From Sphaerosporella brunnea (lineage: Eukaryota; Ascomycota; Pezizomycetes; Pezizales; Pyronemataceae), in the NCBI GenBank assembly GCA_008704415.1, contig VXIS01000361.1, positions 1 through 45,202 on the forward strand: a stretch of DNA of 45,202 nt. The letters are read 5' to 3'. Positions within the stretch are counted from its first letter, which is position 1; the number at the start of each line of letters is the position of its first letter. The notes beneath the pieces are model-generated. The model was given only the letters and a program-made list of their open reading frames with translations, searched no databases and was not told the DNA's origin. The translations under genes and the position numbers were made by a program. Shown one piece after another: positions 11,100 to 22,712 of this stretch.

Positions 11100-12950
11100 A
11101 TGTCCCTCCCGCTCTCACCGCCTCCTTCTCGCTCCTCATCGCAAAGCCCGACCAAAATGTCCAGTTCTCGCAGCGCCTCTCCATGCGGCTCCTCAAAGCC
11201 CTCCGTCGCCTTTTCCTCGACAGCGGAGATCAGTCCTGTCTCGCCTTCCTCTTCGACCACGTCTGCCTTGCCGACAAAACTCAGCTCCACCCCTCCCCCG
11301 CCTCAACCGCAAGTGCGCGCAATCCCACGCCCCATCCTGGCGGTAAAACCCCCAATTACCGGTATCTCTTTCCTCGAAGACCCTTCCGCCAATACCTCCT
11401 CCGTGCGCTCTTTCTTCTCGCCCTGCAGCTCCGACGAAGAATCAGAGCCCGAAACCACGCAGCGCCGCGCACCTCGCTCCGGCCGTACCCGCACGGGCAA
11501 ATACCAGCGTCTCTGGGCCTCGCGAGATGCGCCTTCCTCGCCTCCCAAGACGCCACTCCCGGATACCCCTGCAGCCGCCGGCGCACGGCCCAGCCTTGCT
11601 TCGCCCACCTTTGGCTCGCCCCCGCCATCGGCGCCACTCAAGCCGACTGAAACCGAGATCTGGACGCCCGCATCCGCCGTCTCGCGCGGCACTATTCCCC
11701 CCTTCGCGCCGACGCCGCCGATGTGGCAAGCCGGCTTCAGCGGCGCCAATTCCCCTGCGCCGCAGACACCCGCCTACGACAAGTCCGCCGCCGCCAGCTC
11801 GGGTGGGGATAAGTTGCACCACTTGCTCTCCCACGACGCCGAGTTGTTGGCGGCACAGACTAGACTCTTCCAAGTGCGCTCTTGCTTCCCTGCAGAGCCA
11901 TTGCCGGAGCTGGCAATCCTGCACGACCTCCTCGCCGAGAACGAAAAAGTCTTTTTGGCCAGCCTTCAAGCTCTCTACTCCGCTACACTGTCACGGTTGC
12001 TGCAGCCGCAGCCGGATAGTGGGGCATTAACGGCGGCCAGGCAGGCGAGAGCCCGCCTCGTCGTCCAGACGCAGAAGGCACATCTTCGCCGGGCTAGCGC
12101 GGGGGAGATCGAGGAGCTGCATGCCAAGTTGCGTTCTGCGGAGGAGAATATCCGGATACTGGAACAGAACAGTGTGGAGGAATTGCTGGAGAATAGGCTC
12201 AATGAGGACTTAGATGCGCTTGAGAAGCGCGCTAGAGGCGAGTTGAGGGTTGTGGAGATGCTGAGGCGACGGAGACGCACCGAGAGTTGGCGCGCTGAGG
12301 CGGAGGCGGGTTTTGGATATCGATATGAAAATGAGCCGGTGATGGAGCAGCAGCAATCGGAGCCACAGTCGAGGTTCTCGCCTATTACGCCTTACACGGC
12401 AACAGCCTATGATTCCGAGGGTGAGGACGAGGATGAGGATGAAGCGGCAGAGATGCAGCCAGCGGCCCAGACCAAAGTCGAGACTGAGGCCAAAGTCCAG
12501 GTAGAGGTGAACCTCGAGGACCTACCTCCACTCCCGGCGTCTACAGTGGAAGAAGAACTTCTGCTCGCCTCCGCTCCATTTACCCCCTTCCCCAAGCCCA
12601 GTGCCCGACCAGCATCGGCAAAGACCCCTCGGTTGTCACTCTCGACGACATCTAAAAAGCCGCCGCCACGACCTCTATTCTCACCATCGCTCCCGCCGGA
12701 GTTTATGGCCCTCCCGGCGATCGTGACGCAGTCGCCTACACCTACTTCCGGCTCAAAGTATAGAAGAGCCACGTTTAGTTCCTCGCCGCTGTCGGCGTGC
12801 GTTTACCCTGATAATGATGCCTTTCCGCCGGCTAGCGAGACGGTAGGCAAGCAAAGAAAGCCTCAGGAGGATACGGATGAGGTGGAGATTGGATTGGGGA
12901 GCCCCGTGCTGTGCACGCGTGTGAACGGGGTTCCTATCACTATGATTTGA
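11100..12950 (+). CDS. Ser/Pro-rich coiled-coil protein, function unknown
   Basis: One intronless frame of 616 aa starting MSLPLSPPPSR. The first 260 residues are very rich in Ser, Pro and Thr with many SP and TP pairs, which are potential proline-directed phosphorylation sites. About residues 310-400 are strongly charged with heptad-like leucines (for example EELHAKLRSAEENIRILEQ) and should form a coiled coil. An acidic stretch (GEDEDEDEAAE) lies near 440. A second Pro/Ser-rich region follows, and the protein ends in GVPITMI. I do not recognise a catalytic domain or family. A cytoplasmic or cytoskeletal scaffold would fit this composition, but that is a guess. Length, GC-rich codon bias and absence of stops across 1.85 kb support a real gene. 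Confidence 0.8.
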   Translation: MSLPLSPPPSRSSSQSPTKMSSSRSASPCGSSKPSVAFSSTAEISPVSPSSSTTSALPTKLSSTPPPPQPQVRAIPRPILAVKPPITGISFLEDPSANTSSVRSFFSPCSSDEESEPETTQRRAPRSGRTRTGKYQRLWASRDAPSSPPKTPLPDTPAAAGARPSLASPTFGSPPPSAPLKPTETEIWTPASAVSRGTIPPFAPTPPMWQAGFSGANSPAPQTPAYDKSAAASSGGDKLHHLLSHDAELLAAQTRLFQVRSCFPAEPLPELAILHDLLAENEKVFLASLQALYSATLSRLLQPQPDSGALTAARQARARLVVQTQKAHLRRASAGEIEELHAKLRSAEENIRILEQNSVEELLENRLNEDLDALEKRARGELRVVEMLRRRRRTESWRAEAEAGFGYRYENEPVMEQQQSEPQSRFSPITPYTATAYDSEGEDEDEDEAAEMQPAAQTKVETEAKVQVEVNLEDLPPLPASTVEEELLLASAPFTPFPKPSARPASAKTPRLSLSTTSKKPPPRPLFSPSLPPEFMALPAIVTQSPTPTSGSKYRRATFSSSPLSACVYPDNDAFPPASETVGKQRKPQEDTDEVEIGLGSPVLCTRVNGVPITMI

Positions 12951-14459
12951 GCTGTAACATTGGCCAGTAGCTGGGCCCGGGGGTGGGGGGGGGCTTCGTT
13001 TAGGTGCACATGGATTTGGTTTCGTGAAGCTTTGTATGGAGATCGGAATGGGATTGGGAGGTCTGCCTTGTTTTTGGTTTTGGTTTTGGTTTTGTTTGGT
13101 TTGGCTTTGTTTTGCGCTGGCTGTTTGGGTTGGGTTGGGTTGGAGTATCACGGATAGGACCTTTTTGCATATAACTTTTTTTTTTCTTGTTGCGTTGGAC
13201 CTCGTCGCAAGAAGGGATGACCCGTACCCGTACCTCCTGAGAACTCGCGGCGTCAACTGAGGCGTATCATAACGGAGTGGTTTCAACTCTCGCGCGCCTG
13301 CTGCCCAAGAAACAAACAGGGTGTTTTACTTCACACTGCAGGTTGTGCTTTACTGCTGCACTGCAGTGACGGCAGCAGGGTGAACTATGCAGAGTTACAT
13401 GAGGGGCTTAGTTTGGCAACAGTACAGCCATGTCGTGGATCGCAGAGTGCCACAGAAATATCTGTGGTGTGTAAGACGAATTTCGAGTGACGGCGTGTGA
13501 AGGGTCATTTTTTTACATAGAGGGGTGTCTGGACTGGAGTGCAATACTTTGTTTCATTCTTTGGGTCAGAGGGCTAGACTTGAGCGAGTGCACCATGGTG
13601 ATGCCCGCGTTCTCAATAGCCAGCCGAAACCACCGGGTGGGCTGGCTGCTTACACAGCCGGGATCAGCCCAGCCCACTGCGGGCTGTTACGTTTGCGAGT
13701 GATCTTCAGTGGACCAATGGCACCGGTTCTCTGCCACCGCAGCGATTTGCAACTATCCGGTTATTCAAAAGCACCTCTCGGCGTGGGCTGCAGCTCAAAC
13801 AGCCTGCCAGGCTCACGAAAAGGCCGAGCTCAGAAGAGAAGGGGGTGCGTGGTTCCGAAATTGGCAAACGTCAACATCGATGATGGCTTGCTTCGCGCCT
13901 CTCGGCCCATTAGACCCCAATGTTGCGCAATACACGGAGGACACAGACGAGTTATGTTTGGCAAGAAATGTCACATTGGGCGATAAGATAGAAAACATGA
14001 GTTGTGTGCAACAATAACTGCGGGAATAAATTTGCGCTCTATTTGACACATCAATTGAGCTTTATCAAGTTATTACAACAGCTGTTAGAGATTGAGGAAA
14101 GCACATATTAAGGAACCTCGCACCTATAAAGGAGGAAAAAGTCGTGCGCGATGACGTTACAGCACCGACTTACCCTCATACCTTGACACTTGCTCGCGTT
14201 AGGCAAATAGAGTCGCCAAGATACCTACCCCGGCCCCGTCCGCATACCTGGTGCCAAAAGCCACCTTTTGCACGCCCACATATTAATTAACCACAACACA
14301 TAAAATTAAAAGGAATTTTTTTAAAAAAAAAAAGGGTTGTGGAGGGTGGGTTTATGAAGGTATTTTGTATGGCGCACCCTGAAAATGACAAGTACAACCA
14401 TACCTGTGTTTACCGAATTGGGATATGCGAGTGACGGTCCAAGATTTAACCCCGCATAT
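12951..14459. other. Intergenic, simple-sequence tracts
   Basis: Contains a T/G-rich run of repeated TTTTGG-like units at about 13070-13140 just after the coiled-coil gene, then unassigned DNA. The overlapping frames at 13487-14049 on both strands show no family signature and were not called. Confidence 0.45.
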
Positions 14460-14928
14460 CTACCATTTTGAGTTATCTACAACGTGACGATGCCCCTTAT
14501 ATACCTGGGCAGTAAACCCATAATCCAGACCGTCACTATAGGCCTCACTCACCCTCACCCAGTGATTGTAGTAGCGATTGATAGACACTGTTGAGATCGA
14601 GTTCAAGGCTGCAGGGAGAACGGTTCTCAATCCATCAAGTGAATACCCACAGTGTCCTCGTGCGTAGTACTTATCCGCGCACCAGTACCGCTCAATAAAT
14701 TTAAGCTGGCAGTGAAACTTTGGGTAGAATATCACTTCGTGATTACGCGCCATAATTTCTTCTTCGAGCAAGGCTTTTTGTCCTTGGAAGTCCCGCTGGG
14801 TAGCCATAAGAGCTCTTGCATAACAGCCACCTTCTATTGAAGGATCGCATCCACTCTGGCCCAGCGTAGTGGAGCACACTTTGATGATTTTTCGCCCGTC
14901 AGCGCACCGGCCGCTTGGTGGCCATACC
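14460..14928 (-). pseudogene. DDE transposase remnant, C-terminal part
   Basis: The minus strand encodes a 140-residue tail containing FYPKFHCQLKFIERYWCADKY. This corresponds to the fungal transposase motif with a conserved Glu followed by an aromatic-Trp pair, comparable to the third catalytic acid region of IS630/Tc1-mariner-like DDE enzymes. The natural-looking end NSKW-stop is retained at 14460. The homologous reading continues upstream to about 14928 as KAKGLEVVLWERKVWPPSGR, where a one-base frame disturbance and an in-frame stop end it. The N-terminal DNA-binding region and first catalytic acids are missing, and I found no terminal inverted repeats. It is a dead fragment of a transposon. 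Confidence 0.72.
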
Positions 14929-16416
14929 TTTCGTTCCCATAAAACGACTTCGAGTCCTTTGGCCTTTCATTGTAGTTCCAACCTGTGGTATTTGTCAGGA
15001 AAAAGCCATGGCGTGAGGGATAGCACGGTTGTGGTCAAACCCTTCCCGCATTTTTGGCCATTTCGGCGTGTTTGGGTGTTGTTGGGAGTGTGTTTTCGCA
15101 TGTTCGGGGCCTGTCTGGGCGACGTGTTCATGTGCTTAGTAACCAGAATGAATGTCAGAGTCTACACAGTGACTAGGGGTCCCCATAGATCTGACGGCGC
15201 GCCGTGGTTAGAGTTCGGGTGGATGGGGGACTGGGGGTGGCGGTGCGGCGCCGGAGGGTATAGCACCCCCGGCGGCCTAGGGTGGCGAGGCATCGCCGCA
15301 GCAGTTCTTTTCCCCACCCACCTCCCTCAACAAGGGTTCCGGGTCCAATAGCTCTCTGGAGATAGGAGCAGCGTAGCGCCGAGCCTGGCAGCCGCCGGTT
15401 AGACGCTGCGCCCAGGGCAAACCACGAGTCGGAGCATGAGGGGAAGGAGCAGGAAGCGAAGGAGTGTAGGTATTATGTAAGCACAATACATATGCAGCGC
15501 GCAGTCGACGGATAGCTAGCTATCTTTTACCGTAGCTCCATGGGTTGGCGCGATGTCATTCTTAGAGCTCTAGAAGGAAGAAATAGATTTCCTCGCTACT
15601 TGAGAGCTTGAGATGCTCTCGGTTGACAATAGGGCCGCTCAGACAGGCGTTTATATTTTTTTCGACGTTTCTGGATTTAAGGCCAGTTTCGGCGTCAAAT
15701 GGCTTACAGACATCGATAAACAGCCAGTTGAAGATTCGGATATCCAAGTCAAAAACGCCCGTCTGAGCGGCCCTAATGTATGTATATACCAGGCTGTACG
15801 GATAAATTCTTGCCGAAGAGCAAACAAATGGCAGAGCTTTCGGGGATTCGGAATGAGCTGTTGATTGATTCACATGCATGTACCCCGCAGCGAAGATCCC
15901 ACAAGGGAATGCCGGGAATCACAGTCGCTGGTTCGGTACGATGCACTCCAGATCGACGGAGCCAGATACAGGCACACCCCCGAAGCCACTGCCGCCCGCC
16001 CTATGCAGGCAACCTTGGCAACGCTTTTGCCTATTCCCCACGGGTTTCCCCGCAGCCGTGGCGAATGGGCCCTGTTTGGTACTCAATCCCGCATAACGTC
16101 ATCCCACCACATATCCAGGAACTCACGATTTCCGGCATGGTGATTTGCGGACCTGCTAAATAGATTCCCCAGCGGGAAGATCAAGGCATTCAGGCAATCG
16201 GTTCCATCATTCATGCGACCGGCCTCATAGTGCGGGGCTCGATCCCATCGACATGGAGCACAACAGCAGAAACTCCCCAGGATTGCGATGTTGAGCATCG
16301 GGCTTCGGTTTCCGTTTTTTACCGGTGGTGGCATTTATGATTTCTGTATTTAAACTTTTTAGTCCCTCCGCCGAATTTTTCAAGCTCTTCCATACAAACT
16401 CAATCGCTTCACAACG
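14929..16416. other. Intergenic, contains a MITE, upstream of beta-galactosidase
   Basis: Apart from the MITE at 15632-15773 I see no gene. The 15181-15480 stretch is GC-rich and has open frames on both strands without recognisable content; it may be further transposon debris. The final 100 bp before 16417 contain a TATTTAAA-like sequence near 16347, a candidate TATA region for the beta-galactosidase gene. Confidence 0.45.
15632..15773. mobile_element. 142-bp MITE with 21-bp inverted repeats and TA flanks
   Basis: The left end reads GGGCCGCTCAGACAGGCGTT. The right end is its reverse complement with one mismatch (GACGGGCG instead of GACAGGCG). The pair is flanked by TA on both sides (15630-15631 and 15774-15775), the target duplication typical of Tc1/mariner elements. 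The interior has no transposase. Near-identical ends imply fairly recent insertion or active homogenisation. Confidence 0.85.
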
Positions 16417-19400
16417 ATGTGGGTCTCTCGGAGCACATCAGTCGGCATTTTGGCCATAGCAACATTGTTTCAGACCTTACTCGCCGCACCGTCGACGTCG
16501 CCGGTTAGGAGGAGGTTTGCGAACACTCCGGCTGACCTGATCATTCCGCGAGATGATAACGGGCTTCAGGATGTCGTATGCTTGCACGCATATCGATGTA
16601 GCAGTTGTGGGCTGGACTAACGCCGGCAGGTAACTTGGGATAATCATTCCCTGCTGATCCATGGCAAGCGTGTCATGATTTGGTCCGGCGAATTTCACCC
16701 TTGGAGGTTCGTACCGAGCCCGCGGAGTTCGTGCCTCTCTTCTCACTGTTTACAGGCTGCCAGTGACCGGTCTTTGGCTCGATGTATTTGAGAAGATCAA
16801 GGCCCTTGGGTTCAATGCGGTTTCTTTCTATGTGCATTGGGGCCTGGTGGAGCATAAGCGCGGTACCTTCGACTTCGACGGATACCGTTCGTACAAACCT
16901 TTCTTCGACGCAGCCAAGAAGGCTGGAATTTATCTCATTGCACGTCCTGGGCCGTATATAAATGCAGAGGTCACCGGTGAGGAGAAAGCCAACCCTAGGG
17001 CACCAAAAGATTTGCGTACTGATTGGAGTAGGTGGTGGCTTCCCCGGCTGGGGTACCCGCGTGAACGTAGCGTGGAGAACTGGTAACGAGACATACCTGG
17101 AAGCTATCAAGGATTTCGTATACAAGATCGGCGAGATTATCGCACCGGAACAAATAACCAACGGCGGACCCGTCATCCTGTTGCAGCCTGAGAACGAGTT
17201 TTCGGCAGGAACCGGTATCCCTTGGCCGCAGCCCAAGTACATGCAGATTCTCCAGGATTGGTTCCGCGATGCCGGAATCGTCGTGCCAATGATCTTGAAC
17301 GACGTGAGTGTGAGTCTCAAGAATTACGTGCCTAATAGCGGCGAGGGTGAGGTGGACATCTATGGCTATGGTGAGTCGATCGATCGTGGGCTTTTGCAGA
17401 TAGCTGATTGAATGCGAGATGGCTATCCCCTGGGGTTCGACTGTGCCAACCCCTACCGTTGGCCTTCCGGCAGTCTCCCGACTACATGGTACGAGCAGCA
17501 ACTTAAGGATTCTCCCACGAGTCCAAATGCTGTCATGGAGGTTCGCTCTTACCCAGTCCTGTAAGCAGCAGCTGCGCTGACAATGCATAGTTTCAAGGAG
17601 GTGCCTTTGATCCTTGGGGCGGACCCAGTTATGAGGCATGTGCCATCCTCCTTAACCACGAATTCGAACGGGTTTTTTACAAGAACGATATCTCTTTCGC
17701 TACTACGATATGGAACATTTACATGGTACGAAACCGATCCTGGAGCAACTCATCTGCGCATGCTCACTCGTTTACAGACTTTTGGTGGAACAAACTGGGG
17801 AGGACTCGCGGTAGGACTATAGTCTTCGCGCTATCAACAAAGCTTATTGGCTAATAAACATAGTATCCGGGTGTTTACACGTCTTATGACTACGGAAGCG
17901 CTATCACTGAGTACCGCGCCATCACCCGGGAAAAGTACAGCGAGTTGAAGCTGGAAGCCAACTTCCTGAAGGTCTCTCCAGCCTATCTCACATCCAAGCC
18001 ACAAAATCTCATCCCAAGCACTATTGGTGGTGCTTTTACCAACAATTATGCACTCTCGGTTACGCAACTTAAGGACGAGGTTGGAAACAAAACCGCATTC
18101 TACGTTGTCAGGTATGAAGGCTGCACAGAAACTTAGAAGTTGTCTGACATGAAGGACAGGCATTCTACGTACAATACCCTCAATAAGACGACGTATATAT
18201 GGACCGCAGCTACCAGCAAGGGTACCTTTTCTGTTCCGCATTTGCAGGGCAGCTTGACTCTCGATGGGCGCGATTCAAAGGTTCTCACTTTCTCCCCCCT
18301 TACTGCACTAGGTTTCTAATGGCCTAAACTTAGATACATGTTACAGACTATAGCATCGGTGACAACGAAATTGTTTACTCGTCAGGCGAGGTTTTCACAT
18401 GGTAGGACTTGAGACTCACAAGTTATCACTCGATATCTGATGTCCCTGACAGGAAAGCCTTTGGTGATACAACTGTTGTTGTGCTGTATGGCTCACCGGG
18501 AGAAACTCACGAAACAGCCTTCACCGCTCCTGGGTCTGCCAAAGTTTCGGTCGTGTCCGGAGACCAACAGGTCTCGTCCTCGACTTCAAATGGCAGCGTC
18601 ATCCTCAATTACAAGACCGTAGGCAAGACAGTCGTAAAGGTTGGGAGTAGCCTAGTTGTTTACATTTGCGATCGCAATGAGGTAGATACACTTACTTCAT
18701 TTAAGGTAGGCAAGCGCTAATCCAGGCAGGCTTATAAATTCTGGGTTCCTGATCTTCCAGGAGCGGATGGATCCGCATACAGCACTGAAGCATCGGTCAT
18801 TGTGCAAGGAGCGTACTTGATACGGTCCGCCACAATCAAAGGGTCACTATTGCAACTCAGCGGGGATCTAAATGCCACGGACGCCATCGAGGTTTTCGCT
18901 CCAGCTACAGTAAAATCCTTCAATTTCAACAACCAGAAACTTAGTCTTCGTCAGACGTCATACGGCTCGTGGTCAGGACAGGTGGTTTTCACCGAGCCTA
19001 AGATAATGCTGCCGTCGTTGAAAGATTTGAAATGGGTATGTGCTTTGCCCGCTCTTTGTGGCTAACTATACAACTAACCGGGAACAGAAATATACGGATT
19101 CCTTACCCGAAATCTCGTCGAAATATGACGACTCCAAATGGACAGTAGCAGACAAGGACACCACTCCTAACCCGCGAAAACTGACAACTCCAACCGATCT
19201 CTATTCCAGCGACTACGGTTATCATGTGGGAAATCTCGTCTACCGTGGTCACTTCACAGCAACCGGACAAGAAACGGCGTTCAACATCACCGTGCAAGGT
19301 GGCAACGCTTTTGGGTTTAGCGTGTGGCTCAACTCTGAGCTGTTGGGCTCCTCGCACGGATATGATGCAGGCACCGTTGTGACTAAGTCCTTCTCAGTCT

Positions 19401-20248
19401 CGTTGAAGAAAGGCTCGAGAAATATCATCACCGTCCTGCAGGATCACCAGGGACTCAACGAGGACTGGACTGCGGGAAGTGAAGATTTCAAGGTTCGTTG
19501 TTTCCATTTTTGAGGTGCAGAATGCCTTCTCAAAGAGCCCATAGGTACCGCGTGGGATCTTGTATTACAGTTTCTCTGGAAGCCCCAGCACTTCAGTATC
19601 GTGGAAGATGACCGGCAACCTGGGCGGTGAAGATGTGAGTTACACACAGTATGAATATTAATGCAAGGAATGGCATTTCTAACAAACCCAGTACGCCGAC
19701 AAAACCCGTGGCCCGTTCAACGAAGGGGGACTATACGCCGAACGTCAAGGGTTCCATCTTCCCGGGTACCCCACGGGCTCTTGGAAGACTTCCTCTCCCC
19801 TGGATGGCATCCAGAGTGCCGGCGTGGCGTTTTACAAGACGTCCTTTGATCTCAATCTCCCTGAGGGTTATGACATCCCGCTAGCTTTTACGTTCGGCAA
19901 CTGCACCGAAAGCCCAAACTTCAGGGCACAACTATATGTGAATGGCTATCAATTCGGTAAATATGGTACGTAATAAGCACAGCTCGGCCCTCTCAATGCG
20001 TCTGTATACTATTGACACGAATCTGTGTAGCAAACAACGTGGGGCCGCAAAAGGTTTTCCCGGTTCCTGAGGGCATTATCAACCATCGTGGGAAAAATGC
20101 TCTCGGAGTGAGTTTGTGGGCCATGGACGATGCTGGCGCGAAATTGTGTGGACTGGAACTAGAGAAGCTGCTGGTTGTGCAATCGGGTTTTGGAAGTGTG
20201 GCGCCAAGCGAACAGCCTGTGTGGCGGAAGAGGTTGAATGCATACTGA
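16417..20248 (+). CDS. lacA: Secreted GH35 beta-galactosidase, 16 exons
   Basis: Join: 16417-16575, 16630-16706, 16756-16976, 17032-17370, 17419-17540, 17591-17725, 17778-17810, 17864-18111, 18160-18280, 18334-18401, 18453-18681, 18730-19035, 19088-19492, 19545-19634, 19692-19965, 20031-20248. This gives 1014 aa, the usual size for fungal GH35 enzymes. It hydrolyses terminal beta-D-galactosides such as lactose and pectic galactan side chains outside the cell. A signal peptide (about 1-23) is followed by a basic RRR site. The TIM-barrel domain holds SGEFHPWR and [19 protein letters not shown]. The proton donor is Glu about 208 in QPENEF and the nucleophile Glu about 306 in MEFQGG; their spacing of 98 fits the family. 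Beta-rich domains follow. All 15 introns are GT-AG, 48-65 nt, and no frame break is seen, so it should be functional. The lacA symbol is by family resemblance; paralogues lacB onward exist. Confidence 0.93.
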
Positions 20249-20833
20249 GCCGGAGTTTGGTTGGTATCGAATCTAGGAGAAGCGCAAGAAGGCGTGAGCG
20301 TGCGCTTAGGAAACTTGGTGATGGAATACAATACCTAGTGCTTCAGAAGTAGACTATTTGCGCTAGCAACGAGAACGCTCTTCACAATGCCGATTTTGAA
20401 ACCTGAAAACACTACCATTAGCACTTAGGAGCGGCTCCTGCGTGGCCTTGCCGTATGGGAACGTCAGGGAGCGAGCCGGGGAGTGGAGAGAGCGGCGAAG
20501 ATCCTGTAAGCGTACTGGAACGTGATGGATCATGGATGGCAATATCTGCAAATTATGCGGAGGAATTCTTGCGAAAACCGACCTGGCTTGCAAAGGGTTA
20601 GGGTTTTTTTTCTCGCGGAGGGGCGTTGTCATTGCTGGCGTAAATGAGATGTTTGGAATACGGGCCGCTGCAATGAGATGGGGCTCACGAGATGATGTAT
20701 GCGCAAGGGTGCGGGATGTAGCTTCGACACATCTCGGCCTTCGGCGGGCAAAGAGTCAGGAGAGTGACATATGTAGTCATCAAAATTCCCAGGTGTTTCA
20801 GATTTGCTTTGGTATTTCACTCTACATAATAGA

Positions 20834-21093
20834 GTCTGCCCACCCAAAAGGGAACGCGAAAGGTGAACGCAAAAGGTCTCAGCCCATCAGTCTAAACTGT
20901 TACCAGTATACCTTGATCATCTTGAGCTTGAGAGACGCGATCTGTCAGATTTAGCTTCCCTCAATACTCTTGGTGATTGGTGAAGATTGATGGGGGATTG
21001 TCGTTGCAATGTTGGCTGCTGACGATTCCTACCATTTTCGCCATAGTGAGAACTTTTGCTTTCACCTTTCGCGTTCTCTTTTGGGTGGGCAGA
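20834..21093. mobile_element. Inverted-repeat element, about 260 bp
   Basis: The left arm (about 20834-20880) and right arm (about 21047-21093) are reverse complements over roughly 45 bp with only a few mismatches. Both begin CTGCCCACCCAAAAG at the outer ends. The interior is non-coding. No clear target-site duplication is visible. A related stretch at 40018-40070 matches one arm plus about 20 bp of adjoining interior, so the sequence is a dispersed family and not a chance hairpin. Confidence 0.7.
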
Positions 21094-22174
21094 AAGCCTC
21101 CAATCAGTAGTATCATCATCTGACCCCTCTAGAGTACGAGTGCATATGTACAGAGCTAAACGGTTCTCCAATAGCATATCAATTGATAAGGATTGGACTT
21201 GAATACCGATCGTCCGTAGAATACAATACATAGGTACATTGTATGTACATACCCTGGAAGTTGGCACGTCAACTTACAGTCTTGCACGTTGACGTTGGCC
21301 ACCCCGGAAACATCAACTTCCGAGGCATGTACCTAAATTTCTGACCGGCTGTATAGAGAACCAAGGTATCTAGATATGTACCCGTGGCCGGAGTTTAGTT
21401 TCCATCCCCGCCGACCATTGGAAAGCAACATACCTATCTGGCCGATGAGCATCATTAAGACACGTGGAAGTTTACCCCGCTACCTGGTCAAGGCCTTCTC
21501 TGAGCCGGTTTGTCCTCCGATATGGAGCGGGGTCGGCATGTATGGTTTATGCATGTTGATCCTGCTGCGTGTCAAGCATGCAACCACTCTATACAAACGG
21601 TCCATTCGCACAAAATAGTCCAACATATCCGGCGTTTGTGCAACTCAGATTCCTACTTTCGTACTTTGCTGCAGATTCTGCTATTGCCTCGCAATGCGCC
21701 GCAAGCGCGCGCGGCACGCGCATCCTCACAGAATGCCAACGATCACAAAGATCGACTGCCATCGCACACCCACGGCCACTGTCCCGAATCACAACACGGC
21801 TCCCATGTAGGCCTTACCTAACGAATAACAGAGCAGACGGTCTACCCTTCGTCCGCGCTCGGGGAGAGGGGGCTAACGACAAGGTTGCCCACAGTTCGTC
21901 CAATTTCTTGCGTGCTAAAGCCACGACACTCCAGTGGTTCACAAGCGAGACAGGTTTGTACTCTAGTACAACGTGTCTAGTTAGTTGCTAACTGTGGCCA
22001 TCTCAGGCGCTACTGCACATCTCTGCATTGTCTTTCTGATACGGTATCTCTCACTGGATTGGCTGTTCCGAACTGATAGTACTTGAGTAAACTTGTAGAG
22101 TGCCCATGTCCTCCACCTCCATGTAGAGTACTATTCTGACTTGCGATCAAGAGAAATACGCAAAAGACTTACTA

Positions 22175-22712
22175 CAGTAGAACCTCTCTACAAGAACACC
22201 CTTATAAGAATAACGTCTGTATAAGACTGCGTGGCCGCGGTCCCGACGGTTTTGCCTGGGAAATAAGAATGCGGTAGTCTTATAAAAAGTGCGGCTGAGC
22301 AACGCTGCGCAAATGCAATTGTCGGCTGTTTTATAGCCACAGCGTGTGCGAGTTCGTCAATCAGTGGGCGCAGACCAGAATAGCGGGAGATTAAACTTTA
22401 GCAGCAGGACTGTGACCCGAAAGTAACGCGCGCTCTAAAGTCCTGACAGGGAGTCCTGCGTCGACGTCGTCTAATATGCAGCAGACGCGGTTGGAGGATT
22501 TCTTTGGATTTATGTAGAGTGTACTCCTAGATATGGCGGCATCGGAATTACAGAACTGTGAGTTTTGGACGTCGAAAAGCGAGCAGTCGTTGGGGAACGC
22601 ACCCCGCCCGGAGCGCGCGGGCGACGCATCACGCACACCTCTGTAAGAATACCCGCCATATGACTACGCCCCCCTGGTCCCGAGACATCTATTTGATAAA
22701 GAGGTTTTACTG
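22175..22712. mobile_element. Non-autonomous pogo/Fot-like element, 538 bp
   Basis: The left end reads CAGTAGAACCTCTCTA and the right end, reversed, CAGTAAAACCTCTTTA. CAGTA-AACCTC is the typical terminal repeat of pogo/Fot-type Tc1-mariner elements. TA lies immediately outside both ends (22173-22174 and 22713-22714), as expected for the target duplication. The 538-bp interior is far too short for a transposase. The only frame inside (22391-22636, minus) has no DDE or helix-turn-helix motif. The terminal repeats differ at several positions, so it is older than the MITEs at 15.6 and 32.9 kb. Confidence 0.8.

Noticed and set aside
11303..11969. Minus-strand frames of 148 and 175 codons
   Set aside because: They are antisense to the GC-rich coiled-coil gene and contain no recognisable domain.
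13525..14017. Frames of 153 and 102 codons
   Set aside because: Two different frames compete over the same DNA, neither has a recognisable motif, and composition is not clearly coding.
22391..22636. Possible transposase frame inside the pogo-like element
   Set aside because: It is only 81 codons with no DDE residues or helix-turn-helix pattern. The element is treated as non-autonomous.
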